A stretch of DNA of 64,000 bases from Pseudomonas sp. LS44 (GTDB lineage Bacteria; Pseudomonadota; Gammaproteobacteria; Pseudomonadales; Pseudomonadaceae), in contig NZ_CP102830.1 of NCBI RefSeq assembly GCF_024730785.1, forward strand, positions 1,426,001-1,490,000, in the 5' to 3' direction. The position numbers and the translations under genes are program-made. The notes under the pieces were generated by a model. It was not told the DNA's origin. It searched no databases and saw nothing but the letters and a program-made list of their open reading frames with translations. Below, one piece after another: positions 1 to 9,639 of this stretch (within the stretch, counting starts at the first letter, position 1; each line of letters begins with the position of its first letter).

Positions 1-310
1 TGCTTGCGCGGCTTTTGATGATGCCGATTATCTGGCTGCGAGCCGCCGCACCAACGATGCCGGCATGGCGCAGTTGGAAGCGGGTCTGCGTGCGCTGGGA
101 TTGAGCTGGATACCGTCGCGCGGCAATTTCCTCGCTGTCGACTTTGCCCGCGACGCCGCGCCGATCAACCAGGCGTTGCTGCAGGAAGGGGTGATCGTGC
201 GTCCCGTGGCGGGCTACGGCATGCCGAGTTTCTTGCGCGTTTCCATCGGTACCGAGCAGGAGAATGCACGTTTCTTGGTCGCGCTGAGCAAGGTACTCGC
301 TCGTGGCTGA
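1..310 (+). CDS. hisC: Histidinol-phosphate aminotransferase, C-terminal part (5' truncated by window)
   Basis: This is the last ~102 codons of a PLP-dependent class I/II aminotransferase, read in the frame that starts at base 2 and stops with TGA at 308-310. The C-terminal pattern IPSRGNFLAVDF ... EGVIVRPVAGYGMP ... LRVSIGT is typical of HisC, where the conserved arginine near the end binds the substrate phosphate. HisC converts imidazole-acetol phosphate to histidinol phosphate. The copy beside tyrA-aroA in Pseudomonas (hisC2) is usually thought to act in aromatic amino acid transamination too. The stop codon lies inside the next gene: tyrA-aroA starts with GTG at 303, an 8-base overlap that implies translational coupling. 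The catalytic lysine lies outside the window. Confidence 0.9.
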   Translation, partial: ACAAFDDADYLAASRRTNDAGMAQLEAGLRALGLSWIPSRGNFLAVDFARDAAPINQALLQEGVIVRPVAGYGMPSFLRVSIGTEQENARFLVALSKVLARG

Positions 311-2543
311 TGTCATGCATCTGCAACCGGCTGCGCCTATCTTCGCTCGTCTGGTGGTCATCGGCTTGGGTTTGATCGGCGGCTCGTTTGCCAAAGGTAT
401 GCGCGAAAAAGGCTTGTTCGGCGAAGTCGTGGGCGTCGATCTGGACGCCGAATCGCGACGCCTGGCTGTCGAGCTGGGGGTGGTCGACCGCTGTGAAACC
501 GATCTGGCCGCCGCCTGTCGTGGCGCCGACGTGATTCAGCTGGCGGTGCCTATTCTGGCCATGGAGAAGCTGTTGGTCGCGTTGGCTCAGCTCGATCTTG
601 GCAAGGCCGTGCTCACCGACGTCGGCAGCGCCAAGGGCAATGTGGTGCGGGCGGCGCAGGCGGCTTTCGCTGGTCTGCCTGCGCGCTTCGTGCCGGGTCA
701 CCCGATCGCCGGTTCCGAGCAAAGTGGAGTGGAGGCGGCCCAAAGTGGGCTGTTCCGCCGTCACAAGGTGATCCTCACGCCACTCCAGGGCACCGATCCG
801 GATGCGCTGGCGTTGATCGATCGGCTGTGGCGCGAACTGGGTGCGGATGTTGAGCACATGCAGGTCGAACACCATGATCAGGTGCTGGCCGCCACCAGCC
901 ATCTTCCGCATTTGCTGGCTTTCACCTTGGTCGATTCATTGGCCAAGCGCGGTGAAAATCTGGAGATTTTTCGTTACGCCGCCGGTGGTTTCCGTGATTT
1001 CACGCGGATTGCCGGCAGCGATCCGGTGATGTGGCACGACATCTTCCTCGCCAACCGCGAGGCGGTGCTGCATACCCTCGACACATTTCGCGACGATCTC
1101 GACGCTCTGCGCCAAGCGGTCGACGCAGGGGATGGGCACCAACTGCTGGGCGTATTTACCCGCGCCCGGGTGGCCCGCGAGCATTTCAGTAAAATCCTGG
1201 CCCGTCGGGCCTATGTGGACGCCATGCATTCGAACGACCTGATTTACCTCGCTAATCCTGGTGGCAGCCTGTCCGGACGCATTCGCGTACCTGGCGACAA
1301 ATCCATTTCTCATCGCTCGATCATGCTCGGCTCGCTGGCCGATGGCATCACCGAGGTAGAGGGGTTCCTTGAGGGTGAGGACGCCTTGGCGACGCTGCAG
1401 GCGTTCCGCGACATGGGCGTGGTTATCGAAGGCCCGCATCATGGTCGCGTGACTATTCATGGGGTCGGTCTGCATGGTCTGCAGCCGCCACCGGGGCCGC
1501 TCTATCTGGGCAATTCCGGCACGTCCATGCGCCTATTGTCGGGCCTGCTCGTTGCGCAGTCGTTTGATACCACGCTGACTGGCGATGCATCGCTGTCCAA
1601 GCGGCCGATGAATCGGGTGGCTAAGCCGTTGCGTGAGATGGGCGCGGTAATCGACACCGGTCCAGAAGGCCGTCCGCCGCTGCAAATCAAGGGTGGTCAA
1701 CAACTCACTGGCATGCGTTATGACATGCCGATGGCCAGCGCCCAGGTGAAATCCTGCCTGCTGCTGGCGGGCTTGTATGCTGCCGGGGAAACCGCGGTTA
1801 CCGAGCCAGCGCCCACTCGCGACCATACCGAGCGCATGCTGCGCGGTTTTGGTTATCCAGTGGCGGTCGATGGCAACACGGCCACCGTCGAGTCCGGTCA
1901 CAAGCTGGCAGCGAGCCATATCGAAGTGCCTGCGGATATTTCTTCCGCTGCATTCTTCCTGGTTGCGGCGAGCATCGCCGAGGGTTCCGAGTTGTTGCTC
2001 GAGCATGTCGGCATCAACCCGACGCGCACTGGTGTGATCGACATCCTCAAATTGATGGGGGCCGATATCGGTCTGGAAAACCAGCGCGAAGTGGGTGGCG
2101 AGCCGGTAGCGGATCTGCGTGTTCGGGCGGCCAAGCTCAAGGGCATCGACATTCCGGAAGAGCTGGTGCCGCTGGCGATCGATGAGTTCCCCGTGCTTTT
2201 CGTCGCCGCTGCCTGCGCCGAGGGTCGCACCGTCTTGCGGGGTGCGGAGGAATTGCGGGTCAAGGAATCTGATCGCATTCAGGTGATGGCTGACGGCTTG
2301 CAGGCGCTTGGCGTAAAGGCTGAGCCCACTCCGGATGGCATCATTATCGACGGCGGCGCTATTGGCGGCGGGGAAGTTTGGAGTCATGGCGATCATCGAA
2401 TCGCCATGTCGTTCAGCGTCGCTTCGCTGCGCGCCACCGCACCGATTCGTATCCATGATTGCGCCAACGTCGCGACGTCCTTTCCAAACTTCCTCGGATT
2501 GGCGAGTAACGTCGGTATCCGCGTGGCGGAGGAGGGCAAATGA
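303..2543 (+). CDS. tyrA-aroA: Bifunctional prephenate dehydrogenase / EPSP synthase (TyrA-AroA fusion)
   Basis: One 746-codon frame carries two enzymes. The N-terminal ~300 residues are TyrA, with the NAD-binding GLGLIGG at residues 21-27 and the GHPIAGSE motif; it makes 4-hydroxyphenylpyruvate for tyrosine synthesis. The part from about residue 308 onward is AroA, which condenses shikimate-3-phosphate with PEP in the shikimate pathway. It shows PGDKSISHR near 330, LGNSGTSMR near 402 and KESDR near 654. The start is GTG at 303, overlapping hisC; an in-frame ATG at 315 is the alternative. The end overlaps cmk (ATGA). This fusion is characteristic of pseudomonads. All AroA signature motifs are intact, so both halves are probably active. 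Confidence 0.96.
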   Translation: MADVMHLQPAAPIFARLVVIGLGLIGGSFAKGMREKGLFGEVVGVDLDAESRRLAVELGVVDRCETDLAAACRGADVIQLAVPILAMEKLLVALAQLDLGKAVLTDVGSAKGNVVRAAQAAFAGLPARFVPGHPIAGSEQSGVEAAQSGLFRRHKVILTPLQGTDPDALALIDRLWRELGADVEHMQVEHHDQVLAATSHLPHLLAFTLVDSLAKRGENLEIFRYAAGGFRDFTRIAGSDPVMWHDIFLANREAVLHTLDTFRDDLDALRQAVDAGDGHQLLGVFTRARVAREHFSKILARRAYVDAMHSNDLIYLANPGGSLSGRIRVPGDKSISHRSIMLGSLADGITEVEGFLEGEDALATLQAFRDMGVVIEGPHHGRVTIHGVGLHGLQPPPGPLYLGNSGTSMRLLSGLLVAQSFDTTLTGDASLSKRPMNRVAKPLREMGAVIDTGPEGRPPLQIKGGQQLTGMRYDMPMASAQVKSCLLLAGLYAAGETAVTEPAPTRDHTERMLRGFGYPVAVDGNTATVESGHKLAASHIEVPADISSAAFFLVAASIAEGSELLLEHVGINPTRTGVIDILKLMGADIGLENQREVGGEPVADLRVRAAKLKGIDIPEELVPLAIDEFPVLFVAAACAEGRTVLRGAEELRVKESDRIQVMADGLQALGVKAEPTPDGIIIDGGAIGGGEVWSHGDHRIAMSFSVASLRATAPIRIHDCANVATSFPNFLGLASNVGIRVAEEGK

Positions 2544-3232
2544 TGGGTAACGAAGCTCCTGTCATCGCTATCGATGGCCCCAGCGGTTCTGGCAAAGGCA
2601 CCATCGCGGGCTTGTTGGCGAAACGTTTGGGCTGGGCGCTTCTGGATTCCGGCGCGCTGTATCGGCTGCTGGCCTTCGCCGCGCGCAACCACGGGGTCGA
2701 TCTGACCAATGAAGAAGCGTTAAAGGTTTTGGCTGCGCATCTCGATGTGCAATTCATTGCCGCCGCCAATGGTCAGTCGCAGCGCATTGTTCTTGAAGGG
2801 GACGACGTAAGCGATGTGATTCGCAACGAGCAGATTGGCGCGGGTGCCTCGCAAGTTGCCGCGCTGCCAGCCGTTCGTGAAGCGTTGCTCCAGCGTCAGC
2901 GCGCTTTTCAGGAACATCCCGGATTAGTGGCAGATGGCCGGGATATGGGAACAGTGGTATTCCCCGCCGCGCCTCTGAAGATATTCCTCACTGCCAGTGC
3001 TGAAGAGCGCGCGCGGCGGCGATATCTGCAGTTGAAGGAAAAGGGGGAGGGTGTTAATCTTGCGAGTCTGCTAGACGAGATTCGTGAGCGTGATGCGCGT
3101 GACACCCAGCGTGCCGTTGCTCCCCTCAAACCAGCATCCGATGCGATTTTGCTGGATTCCACCGAACTCTCGATCGAACAGGTGCTGGAGCGCATCATGA
3201 GCGAAGTCGCTGATCGCGATTTGGCCGGATGA
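2540..3232 (+). CDS. cmk: Cytidylate kinase
   Basis: This 230-residue protein phosphorylates CMP and dCMP to the diphosphates, salvaging pyrimidine nucleotides from RNA and phospholipid turnover. The P-loop GPSGSGKG is at residues 13-20. Further along are the substrate-binding [13 protein letters not shown] stretch and the lid region [11 protein letters not shown], in the order and length usual for bacterial Cmk. It starts with ATG ATG at 2540, so either ATG may be used, and overlaps the tyrA-aroA stop by four bases, consistent with one operon. rpsA follows after about 120 bases, the usual cmk-rpsA arrangement. Confidence 0.96.
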   Translation: MMGNEAPVIAIDGPSGSGKGTIAGLLAKRLGWALLDSGALYRLLAFAARNHGVDLTNEEALKVLAAHLDVQFIAAANGQSQRIVLEGDDVSDVIRNEQIGAGASQVAALPAVREALLQRQRAFQEHPGLVADGRDMGTVVFPAAPLKIFLTASAEERARRRYLQLKEKGEGVNLASLLDEIRERDARDTQRAVAPLKPASDAILLDSTELSIEQVLERIMSEVADRDLAG

Positions 3233-3353
3233 CCAAGGAGCCGAACGGGAAACCAGTCATTGTCCCGGGCTTCCTTTTTACTTAACGAACCCATATCAGT
3301 CTGGGATGTGGAAGATGGACGGATTCTCGTCCTTGATCAATTCAGGAATCAAC

Positions 3354-5036
3354 ATGAGCGAAAGCTTTGCAGAACTTTTTGAAGAAAGCCTAAAGACCCT
3401 CGACATGCAGCCGGGTGCAATCATCACCGGCCTCGTTGTCGACATCGACGGTGACTGGGTCACTGTCCATGCCGGTCTGAAATCCGAAGGCGTCATCCCA
3501 CTCGAGCAGTTCTACAACGAACAAGGCGAGTTGACCATCAAGGTCGGTGATGAAGTCCACGTCGCACTGGACGCGGTTGAAGACGGTTTCGGTGAAACCA
3601 AACTGTCCCGCGAAAAAGCCAAGCGCGCCGAGAGCTGGATTGTTCTGGAAGCTGCGTTCACTGCTGAGGAAGTGGTCAAGGGCGTTATCAACGGTAAGGT
3701 TAAAGGCGGCTTCACAGTCGACGTTAACGGCATCCGTGCGTTCCTGCCAGGTTCCTTGGTCGATGTTCGCCCAGTGCGCGACACCACGCACTTGGAAGGC
3801 AAAGAGCTCGAGTTCAAAGTCATCAAGCTTGACCAGAAGCGCAACAACGTTGTCGTTTCTCGTCGTAGCGTCCTCGAAGCCGAGAACTCCGCTGAGCGTG
3901 AAGCTCTGCTGGAATCCCTGCAGGAAGGTCAGCAAGTCAAAGGTATCGTCAAAAACCTCACCGACTACGGCGCGTTCGTGGACTTGGGTGGTGTCGATGG
4001 TCTGCTGCACATCACCGACATGGCTTGGAAACGTATCAAGCATCCGTCGGAAATCGTCAATGTTGGCGATGAGATCGATGTAAAAGTTCTGAAATACGAT
4101 CGCGAGCGTAACCGCGTCTCCTTGGGCCTGAAGCAATTGGGCGAAGATCCGTGGGTTGCCATCAAGGCTCGTTACCCGGAAAACACTCGTGTTGTAGCGC
4201 GCGTTACCAACCTGACCGATTACGGCTGCTTCGCAGAGTTGGAAGAGGGCGTTGAAGGTCTGGTACACGTTTCCGAAATGGATTGGACCAACAAGAACAT
4301 CCATCCTTCGAAAGTCGTACAAGTCGGCGACGAAGTGGAAGTCATGGTCCTCGACATCGACGAAGAGCGTCGCCGTATTTCCCTGGGTATCAAGCAGTGC
4401 AAAACCAACCCGTGGGAAGACTTCTCTGGTCGCTTCAATAAGAACGACAAGATTTCCGGCACCATCAAGTCGATCACCGATTTCGGTATCTTCATTGGTC
4501 TGGATGGCGGCATCGACGGCCTCGTACACCTGTCCGACATTTCTTGGAACGAGCCGGGCGAAGAAGCCGTTCGCCGCTTCAAGAAAGGCGACGAACTGGA
4601 AACCGTTATCCTCTCCGTCGATCCGGAGCGCGAGCGCATTTCCTTGGGTATTAAGCAGCTGGAAGACGATCCGTTCTCCAGCTATGTATCCCTGAATGAC
4701 AAAGGCACCATCGTTCGCGGCACCGTGAAAGAAGTTGACGCCAAAGGCGCTGTAATCAGCCTGGGCGGCGAAATCGAAGCGATCCTGAAAGCCTCTGAAA
4801 TTAGCCGTGACCGCGTTGAAGATGCGCGCAACGTGCTGAAGGAAGGCGATGAAGTTGAAGCTAAGATCATCAGCGTCGACCGTAAGAGCCGCGTGATCAA
4901 CCTCTCCGTGAAGTCGAAAGACGTCGAGGACGAGAAAGACGCGATGAAAGAACTGCGTAGCAAGCAAGACGTAGAAAACACCGGTCCGACCACCATTGGT
5001 GATCTGATCCGTGCGCAGATGGAGAATCAGGGTTAA
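3354..5036 (+). CDS. rpsA: 30S ribosomal protein S1
   Basis: This 560-residue protein unfolds and docks mRNA on the 30S subunit. Six S1 (OB-fold) repeats can be followed through the sequence, each with the VxGxVxxxxxxGxFVxLxGxxGLxH-type pattern; the central ones, such as [18 protein letters not shown], are the best conserved. I chose the start [12 protein letters not shown] because it has an AGGA ribosome-binding sequence seven bases upstream and matches the family N-terminus. The longer open frame upstream to 3306 has no such support. Length and repeat number match the gamma-proteobacterial protein. A strong terminator follows. Confidence 0.98.
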   Translation: MSESFAELFEESLKTLDMQPGAIITGLVVDIDGDWVTVHAGLKSEGVIPLEQFYNEQGELTIKVGDEVHVALDAVEDGFGETKLSREKAKRAESWIVLEAAFTAEEVVKGVINGKVKGGFTVDVNGIRAFLPGSLVDVRPVRDTTHLEGKELEFKVIKLDQKRNNVVVSRRSVLEAENSAEREALLESLQEGQQVKGIVKNLTDYGAFVDLGGVDGLLHITDMAWKRIKHPSEIVNVGDEIDVKVLKYDRERNRVSLGLKQLGEDPWVAIKARYPENTRVVARVTNLTDYGCFAELEEGVEGLVHVSEMDWTNKNIHPSKVVQVGDEVEVMVLDIDEERRRISLGIKQCKTNPWEDFSGRFNKNDKISGTIKSITDFGIFIGLDGGIDGLVHLSDISWNEPGEEAVRRFKKGDELETVILSVDPERERISLGIKQLEDDPFSSYVSLNDKGTIVRGTVKEVDAKGAVISLGGEIEAILKASEISRDRVEDARNVLKEGDEVEAKIISVDRKSRVINLSVKSKDVEDEKDAMKELRSKQDVENTGPTTIGDLIRAQMENQG

Positions 5037-5053
5037 TTCCTGAGGCTTCAGAT

Positions 5054-5090
5054 TAAAAAAAGGGCGACTCATGGGTCGCCCTTTTTTGTT
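5054..5090 (+). terminator. Rho-independent terminator after rpsA
   Basis: AGGGCGAC and GTCGCCCT form a GC-rich stem closed by a short TCATGG loop. An A-run lies before the stem and a T6 run after it. The position, 18 bases after the rpsA stop, fits transcription termination, and ihfB would then have its own promoter in the next 100 bases. Confidence 0.9.
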
Positions 5091-5192
5091 TCTGGCTTTC
5101 CTTCGGCTGAATCCCAGGCTTTTCAAAGCGTTACGGTCGTGCTAAAACCGATATACAGCTGATCTGGCCGCTTGAAAAAGAAGGGAAAACTT

Positions 5193-5474
5193 ATGACCAA
5201 GTCGGAGTTGATCGAACGAATCGTCACCCACCAAGGGCAGCTTTCGTCCAGGGATGTGGAGCTCGCGATCAAAACCATGCTCGAACAGATGTCCCAAGCC
5301 CTGGCGACAGGGGATCGTATCGAGATACGCGGCTTTGGTAGCTTCTCTCTACATTTCCGTGCGCCCCGTGTTGGTCGGAATCCGAAGACCGGTGAGTCCG
5401 TGCGGCTGGATGGTAAGTTTGTGCCGCACTTTAAGCCAGGGAAGGAGTTGAGGGATCGGGTGAATGAGGAATGA
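5193..5474 (+). CDS. ihfB: Integration host factor beta subunit
   Basis: This 93-residue HU/IHF-family protein pairs with IHF-alpha to bend DNA at promoters, in recombination and in transposition. Family features are [10 protein letters not shown] at the start, the GFGSF turn, the RVGRNPKTG tip of the DNA-inserting beta arm with its intercalating proline, and [11 protein letters not shown] at the end. The start at 5193 follows an AAGGGAA ribosome-binding sequence; the 7-codon longer frame is unlikely. In P. aeruginosa this gene (himD) sits directly before wzz. Here about 4.7 kb of insertion sequences and relics separate it from the functional wzz. Confidence 0.97.
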   Translation: MTKSELIERIVTHQGQLSSRDVELAIKTMLEQMSQALATGDRIEIRGFGSFSLHFRAPRVGRNPKTGESVRLDGKFVPHFKPGKELRDRVNEE

Positions 5475-5540
5475 TTGTTTGATGTGAAGGTTTTTCTTCT
5501 GGATCGCTTAAGCTGCTCGATCGTTCACCTGCTGTTCTAA

Positions 5541-6732
5541 GGAAACTCTGAAGAAGACTTCCTGATTTTGGCAATATGCCCGGACTCCACCCGCTGAGTT
5601 CTCCGATGAAGCAGATGACCTTCGCCGACGCGGAGTACGCTGGCAAGCGCAAACAAACCCGCAAAGAGTTGTTCCTGATCGAGATGGGTCGGGTGGTGTC
5701 GTGGAAGGGCTTGATTGCCCTGATCGAGCCACATTACCCGAAGGGTGATGGTGGTCGTCCGGCCTATCCGTTGATGGCGATGCTGCGTGTGCATCTGATG
5801 CAGAACTGGTTTGGCTACAGCGACCCGGCGATGGAGGAGGCGCTGTACGAGACGACCATCCTGCGCCAGTTTGCAGGACTGAGTCTGGAGCGCATTTCCG
5901 ACGAAACCACCATCCTCAACTTCCGCCGGCTGCTGGAGAAACACGAGCTGGCTGCCGGCATCCTTGCCGTGATCAATGGCTACCTGAGCGACCTAGGTTT
6001 GTCGTTGCGCCAAGGCACCATCGTCGATGCCGCGCTGATCAATGCGCCGAGTTCGACCAAGAACAAGGATGGCAAGCGCGACCCTGAAATGCACCAGACC
6101 AAGAAGGGCAACCAGTATTACTTCGGCATGAAGGCCCACATAGGCGTCGATGACGAATCGGGCTTGGTGCACAGCGTGGTGAGTACGGCAGCCAACGTGG
6201 CCGATGTCACTCAGGTCGACAAGCTGCTACACGGCACGGAGAGGGTGGTCTGCGCCGATGCCGGTTATACCGGGGTCGAGAAGCGCTCCGAGCATGAGGG
6301 CCGCCAACTCATCTGGCAAATTGCGGCCCGGCGCAGTACTTACAAGAAGTACGGCAAGCGCAGCCTGCTGTACCGGATAAAACGCAAGATCGAGAAAGCC
6401 AAAGCGCAGGTTCGGGCCAAAGTTGAGCATCCGTTTCGGGTGATCAAGCGCCAGTTCGGTTACGCGAAGGTGCGTTTCCGTGGTCTGGCGAAGAATACGG
6501 CACAGTTGGTGACGCTATTCGCATTGTCGAACCTGTGGATGGCACGCCGATATTTACTGACCAATGCAGGAGAGGTGTATCTGTAAAGCAGGAAATAGCT
6601 GCCGCGAGGTGCCTGCGGTGGCTAAAAACACAGGAATGAGCAGCTGATCGGATCGCTTTTGATCGATTTTCCGCTTTTAAAATCGGCGGTGATTGAAGTT
6701 AGCCAGAAATACGTGACTACTTCAGATCATCC
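5541..6732 (+). mobile_element. Complete IS5-family insertion sequence (1192 bp)
   Basis: The left end starts GGAAACTCTGAAGAAGAC and the right end, read inward on the other strand, starts GGATGATCTGAAGTAGTC. These are imperfect inverted repeats sharing GGA...TCTGAAG.AG.C. The element is flanked by a direct CTAA duplication at 5537-5540 and 6733-6736, the YTAR-type 4-bp target expected of the IS5 group. Length is very close to that of IS5 itself. It carries one full-length transposase, so it may be mobile. The 146 bases between the transposase stop and the right end hold no gene. Confidence 0.9.
5576..6586 (+). CDS. IS5-family transposase
   Basis: This is a full-length DDE transposase of 336 codons if it starts at 5576; an internal ATG at 5606 (MKQMTFADAEY) is the alternative start. 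The N-terminal part has the DUF772-like pattern GRPAYPLMAMLRVHLMQNWF. The catalytic domain shows GTIVDAALI, then CADAGYTG, then EHPFRVIKRQFGY with the final glutamate, so the DDE residues appear complete. No frameshift or stop was seen. It lies within inverted repeats and target duplications, so it belongs to the intact insertion sequence downstream of ihfB. Confidence 0.93.
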   Translation: MPGLHPLSSPMKQMTFADAEYAGKRKQTRKELFLIEMGRVVSWKGLIALIEPHYPKGDGGRPAYPLMAMLRVHLMQNWFGYSDPAMEEALYETTILRQFAGLSLERISDETTILNFRRLLEKHELAAGILAVINGYLSDLGLSLRQGTIVDAALINAPSSTKNKDGKRDPEMHQTKKGNQYYFGMKAHIGVDDESGLVHSVVSTAANVADVTQVDKLLHGTERVVCADAGYTGVEKRSEHEGRQLIWQIAARRSTYKKYGKRSLLYRIKRKIEKAKAQVRAKVEHPFRVIKRQFGYAKVRFRGLAKNTAQLVTLFALSNLWMARRYLLTNAGEVYL

Positions 6733-6736
6733 CTAA

Positions 6737-7035
6737 ACGCTGGTTCAACAAAAGGCCAGTATTGTGATGATTCCCGATGTGGATCGTTTTACTAATTAGA
6801 GTTCTGCTGGATTCCTAAGCGTTTTTTGTCTGATATCTACTAGCGAAAGCTTTTGAGTTAGTTGGCCTCGCTTAATAGTTTATTGTCTATGTTTTTCTGC
6901 GCAATTTTGTATCTGTTCCTGTTCCGTAAACTAAAAGTCAGTGTCGTGATGATAATTAAAATATATATATTCGAAATTGAGGTGTCTAGGGTGGGTCGGT
7001 GATGTTTTTATAATATTTTAAATGATCGATCAGCT
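6737..7035 (+). other. AT-rich non-coding stretch upstream of a decayed wzz
   Basis: These 299 bases are clearly richer in A and T than the surrounding genes, for example ATATATATAT around 6961 and TATAATATTTTAAAT around 7009. I see no credible gene. Since a decayed wzz start follows at 7036, this is probably the old promoter and leader region of the O-antigen operon. A TATAAT hexamer lies at 7009-7014, but no well-spaced -35 box accompanies it. Confidence 0.4.
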
Positions 7036-7265
7036 ATGAATGATGATATTTCTCTCGTCAGGCTTAATAATGATTAAGTTGATCAGAAAGAGTTGCTATG
7101 TGGCTAGCGGGCGCAAAGGGCTAATCCTTTCTTGTGGCTCTGGTTGTTAGTACTGTCGCTGCCTTCTATGCATTATTCAGTAAGCTGGTTTATGAAAGTG
7201 CATGCTTCCGTTCTGCCGCTCCTTCAAAGGGATATTGCAGGCTTCAATTTAGGGTGGAGTCTGAG
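7036..7265 (+). pseudogene. wzz: Decayed 5' fragment of a wzz (O-antigen chain-length determinant) gene
   Basis: ATG at 7036 begins MNDDISLV, the usual acidic Wzz N-terminus, and hits a stop after 13 codons. Shifting frame twice gives GRKGLILS and then FLVALVVSTVAAFYALFSKL VYES, which corresponds to the first membrane segment of Wzz. A third shift gives ASVLPLLQRDIAGFNLG, which lines up with SSILPPRLADIAAYNMG of the intact Wzz at 10236. The fragment ends at the left end of the IS30 element at 7266, and no later Wzz sequence is recognisable beyond that element. It has at least three frameshifts and cannot make a product. Assignment rests on hand alignment to the intact copy in this window. Confidence 0.75.
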
Positions 7266-8330
7266 CCTGAATTCATAGAATAAGTGCAACGCTTGAAACG
7301 AGAGGCAGAGAGCCAGCCACCGGTAGAATCCGGGCTCTCACACCAAAGGATTCAAGCGCAGATGACTACGCATTACCGGCAGCTGACTCAGGACCAACGT
7401 TACCAGATCGAGGCCGGGCTGAGTGCTGGAGAAAGCCAGGCGCACATTGCGAAACGGGTTGGCGTACACCCCTCGATGGTCAGTCGCGAGGTACGCCGAA
7501 ACAGCTCTCAGAAGGGCTACAAGGCAGCTTCAGCGAACGATGAATGTAATGCCCGGCGAGAGGGGACGCGTAAGTTTCACAAGCCGGTGACATGGCTCAG
7601 CCATTATTTGCCCGAGTGGCTCAAGCACGGCATGAGCCCGGAGCAAATTGCTCATCGGTTGAAGCAGGAGCAACCTGCACGCGCGGTCAGCCACGAATGG
7701 ATTTACCGATTCATTGCTGCCAACCGGCGCGCTGGCGGCGAGCTTTACAGATATCTGCGGCATCGCCGAAAGCGTTACCGCAAACGCTACGGGAGCCACG
7801 ACCGGCGGGGCAACTGCGTAATCGCGTGTCGATCAGCGAGCGTCCAGTGGAGGTCGAAAGCCGCAAGCGCTTGGGGGATTGGGAGGGAGACACGGTGCAT
7901 GGAGTTGGCGGTAATTTGGTCACCCTGGTTGATCGCAAAAGCGGCTACCTGTGCGCCTATCCGGTCAAGCGCAGGACACGCCGACAGGTGACAGGGGCGA
8001 TCAATCTGCTGCTCCAAGGGCGCAGGGTTCACACGCTAACGCTGGACAATGGAAGGGAGTTTGCCGGGTATGAGCGCATCGCCCATCGGAGCCAGTGCCG
8101 AGTCTTTTTTGCAGATCCCTATTCATCTTGGCAACGTGGCACCAATGAAAATACCAACGGCCTGCTGCGACAGTATTTCTCCAAGGGCAGCGACTTCAGC
8201 AAGCTGACTGTCGAAGCCGTGAATCGAGTTGTAGTGACGATCAATTTACGCCCGCGCAAACGCTTGGGCTGGAAGACGCCCCACGAAGTGTATTCAGGCG
8301 TGAGCGTTGCACTTATGTGTTGAATTCAGG
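7266..8330 (+). mobile_element. IS30-family insertion sequence (1065 bp)
   Basis: The left end reads CCTGAATTCATAGAATAAGT and the right end, on the opposite strand, CCTGAATTCAACACATAAGT. Both continue GCAACGCT, so the inverted repeats are about 28 bases with few mismatches. The element is flanked by GAG on both sides (7263-7265 and 8331-8333), a 3-bp target duplication of the kind IS30 elements make. It inserted at the edge of the decayed wzz fragment. Its transposase gene is frameshifted. Confidence 0.88.
7362..8323 (+). pseudogene. IS30-family transposase, frameshifted
   Basis: The N-terminal half starts MTTHYRQLTQDQRYQIEAGL, followed by a helix-turn-helix (HIAKRVGVHPSMVSREVRRN), and runs in one frame to about 7806. 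The catalytic half then continues in another frame with GDWEGDTV, LDNGREF and ENTNGLLRQYF, the IS30 DDE motifs, up to a stop at 8323. Joining the halves needs one extra base in the G-run at 7807-7810. A sequencing error in that run is possible; otherwise the gene is inactivated. All catalytic residues remain, so only the frameshift is damaging. Confidence 0.88.
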
Positions 8331-8482
8331 GAGTGATTCCCGCAAATCCAGCCCAGTCCCTGCGCCTGCTGATGTACCTCCAAGCGTAGGCTCAGCTTCA
8401 TTTCTTTCAGAGTGGCCCGACGGATTTCTTGCCCGTGGTTTTGTCAATGCTCCAGGCCCAATCGCCCCAGGAAGAGCGCTCA

Positions 8483-8620
8483 GCCTGGGTAGGCATTGCC
8501 GACGAGTTGGTCTACCCGATTGATTGCGTGCTTGGGGTGCGCCTTGGCTGGCGTGGAGTGGTCCAGTTCGATCAATGTTAGGGCGCCGGTCTGCAGCAGG
8601 GCTGCCGCAGTACAATTTAG
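8483..8620 (-). pseudogene. Relic of an IS4-family transposase (N-terminal region)
   Basis: On the minus strand the peptide LTLIELDHSTPAKAHPKHAI followed by NRVDQLVGN resembles the N-terminal domain of IS4/IS10-type transposases (TLTLTELGR.LPTKARTKHNIKRIDRLLGN, recalled from memory). Only about 46 codons can be recognised, with no start or catalytic domain. It is one of several eroded transposase pieces between the IS30 element and the functional wzz. Confidence 0.5.
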
Positions 8621-8955
8621 CGTATGAGGCGACGGTAGTGAGCAGTGGGAGTGTCGGCGCGAGGGCGGCATGTAAAAATCGAACTGCCTGCATTGGGTAG
8701 TGGGTCTTGGAATTTGTCCGGTAACAGCTTAGGTGCTCATCCAGCAGGCTTCATCGATCTCTATCGTCGACAAAAATTGTGGGGATCACTCAGGCTTTCG
8801 ATAGCTTTCCTAGATGTGCTCGAGCGCAGCGGAACATTTGCTCTTATATACCTCTGGTGTGTAGTGGGTGGTAGTCCAGTGTCGAGCGTGTCTTCGATGG
8901 TCAGCTTCAGCTGCGAGCGGGCAGTTGATGTTTGCTGTCAGTTGAGGGCCGCAAG
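8621..8955. other. Unassigned sequence in the insertion-sequence graveyard
   Basis: I see no gene, repeat or RNA I can support in these 335 bases. Frames are short and none resembles a family I know. It lies between an IS4-like relic and an IS630-like relic and is probably further decayed mobile DNA. Confidence 0.3.
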
Positions 8956-8958
8956 CGC

Positions 8959-9205
8959 CCCCTGCGCTTTCACCTACACTTCACCCCGACGTTCAGTTCC
9001 TGGGTAAGCATGATTGAACGCTTTTTCCGAGATATCACCGTCTACTTGCGTGGCGGTCGCTTCAGTATGGCAGGTGGGCTGGCCAGCGCTATCGCCACGT
9101 TTCTCGCACTGCATAATGCTCAGCTCGCTCGCAATGTCTGGAGTGCCAAAGGGGCTATTTTGCCCAAAATACAACGAGCGCGGGAGGCGCTCGCTTTACT
9201 GTTGA
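8959..9205 (+). pseudogene. Relic of an IS630-family transposase (C-terminal region)
   Basis: The peptide RFHLHFTPTFSSW ... MIERFFRDIT ... SAIATFLALHN ... VWSAKGAILPKIQRAREAL matches the end of IS630-type DDE transposases. In these, the FHLHFTPTSSSW motif precedes the catalytic glutamate (the E of IERFF here) and is followed by LHN and WTKSA-like motifs. Only about 82 codons survive; the two catalytic aspartates that should lie upstream are missing. The open frame runs on to 9372, but the tail overlaps an IS66 relic on the other strand. Confidence 0.65.
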
Positions 9206-9234
9206 AGGAGGAGTTATTTGCGAGACGGCGCGCT

Positions 9235-9600
9235 AGGTGCTCTTTCCTGTCGCCCAGAAATTTCGTGCATGCCCGCCGCTGCGCCTGGCTTGATGGTCTA
9301 ACATGGCAAGGCGCGGCTCTTAATTCAGATCGTTGCTGCGGTAGGCCCGGAGGTAGGCGCGTTTGGTTTTGACCTAGCCGGACGAGTTGTTGCGCGGGCG
9401 ATTCATTGGCGTGTAGCGTGGATCGTCGGCGCAATAATTAGCTCAGCCGATCCGCTAAAAGCTTAAGGCAAAACCGTAGCGCGACCCACTCGGAAAGGGT
9501 CGAGCGGTCAAGGTGTCGCCGTTACGGGCGGCGATCTGTTTGAAGCGGTAGAGCGGCAGGTGATTGAGGAGCTGGTGTGCTTGATCCCCGAGCGGGAGGC
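9235..9600 (-). pseudogene. Relic of an IS66-family TnpC transposase
   Basis: Read on the minus strand in shifting frames, HLPLYRFKQIAARNGDTL, then RSTLSEWV, then SGGHARNF appear in the order of the IS66 TnpC core (DHLPLYR..IFAR.GV.L.RSTLA.WVG ... SR.GEHARNFL, recalled from memory). At least two frameshifts and internal stops separate them, so no product is possible. It lies head to tail with an IS3-type relic on the same strand. Confidence 0.6.
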
Positions 9601-9639
9601 GGTGCTGCCGCAAACATTAAAAACAGCGTGGCACGATCA

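Noticed and set aside
3390..5126. 578-codon open frame on the minus strand opposite rpsA
   Set aside because: It mirrors the highly expressed S1 gene in the complementary frame, has no family motifs or ribosome-binding site, and arises from codon bias.
7800..7815. Programmed frameshift in the IS30 transposase
   Set aside because: IS30 elements normally encode a single uninterrupted frame, and no stimulatory structure is apparent; loss of one G is simpler.
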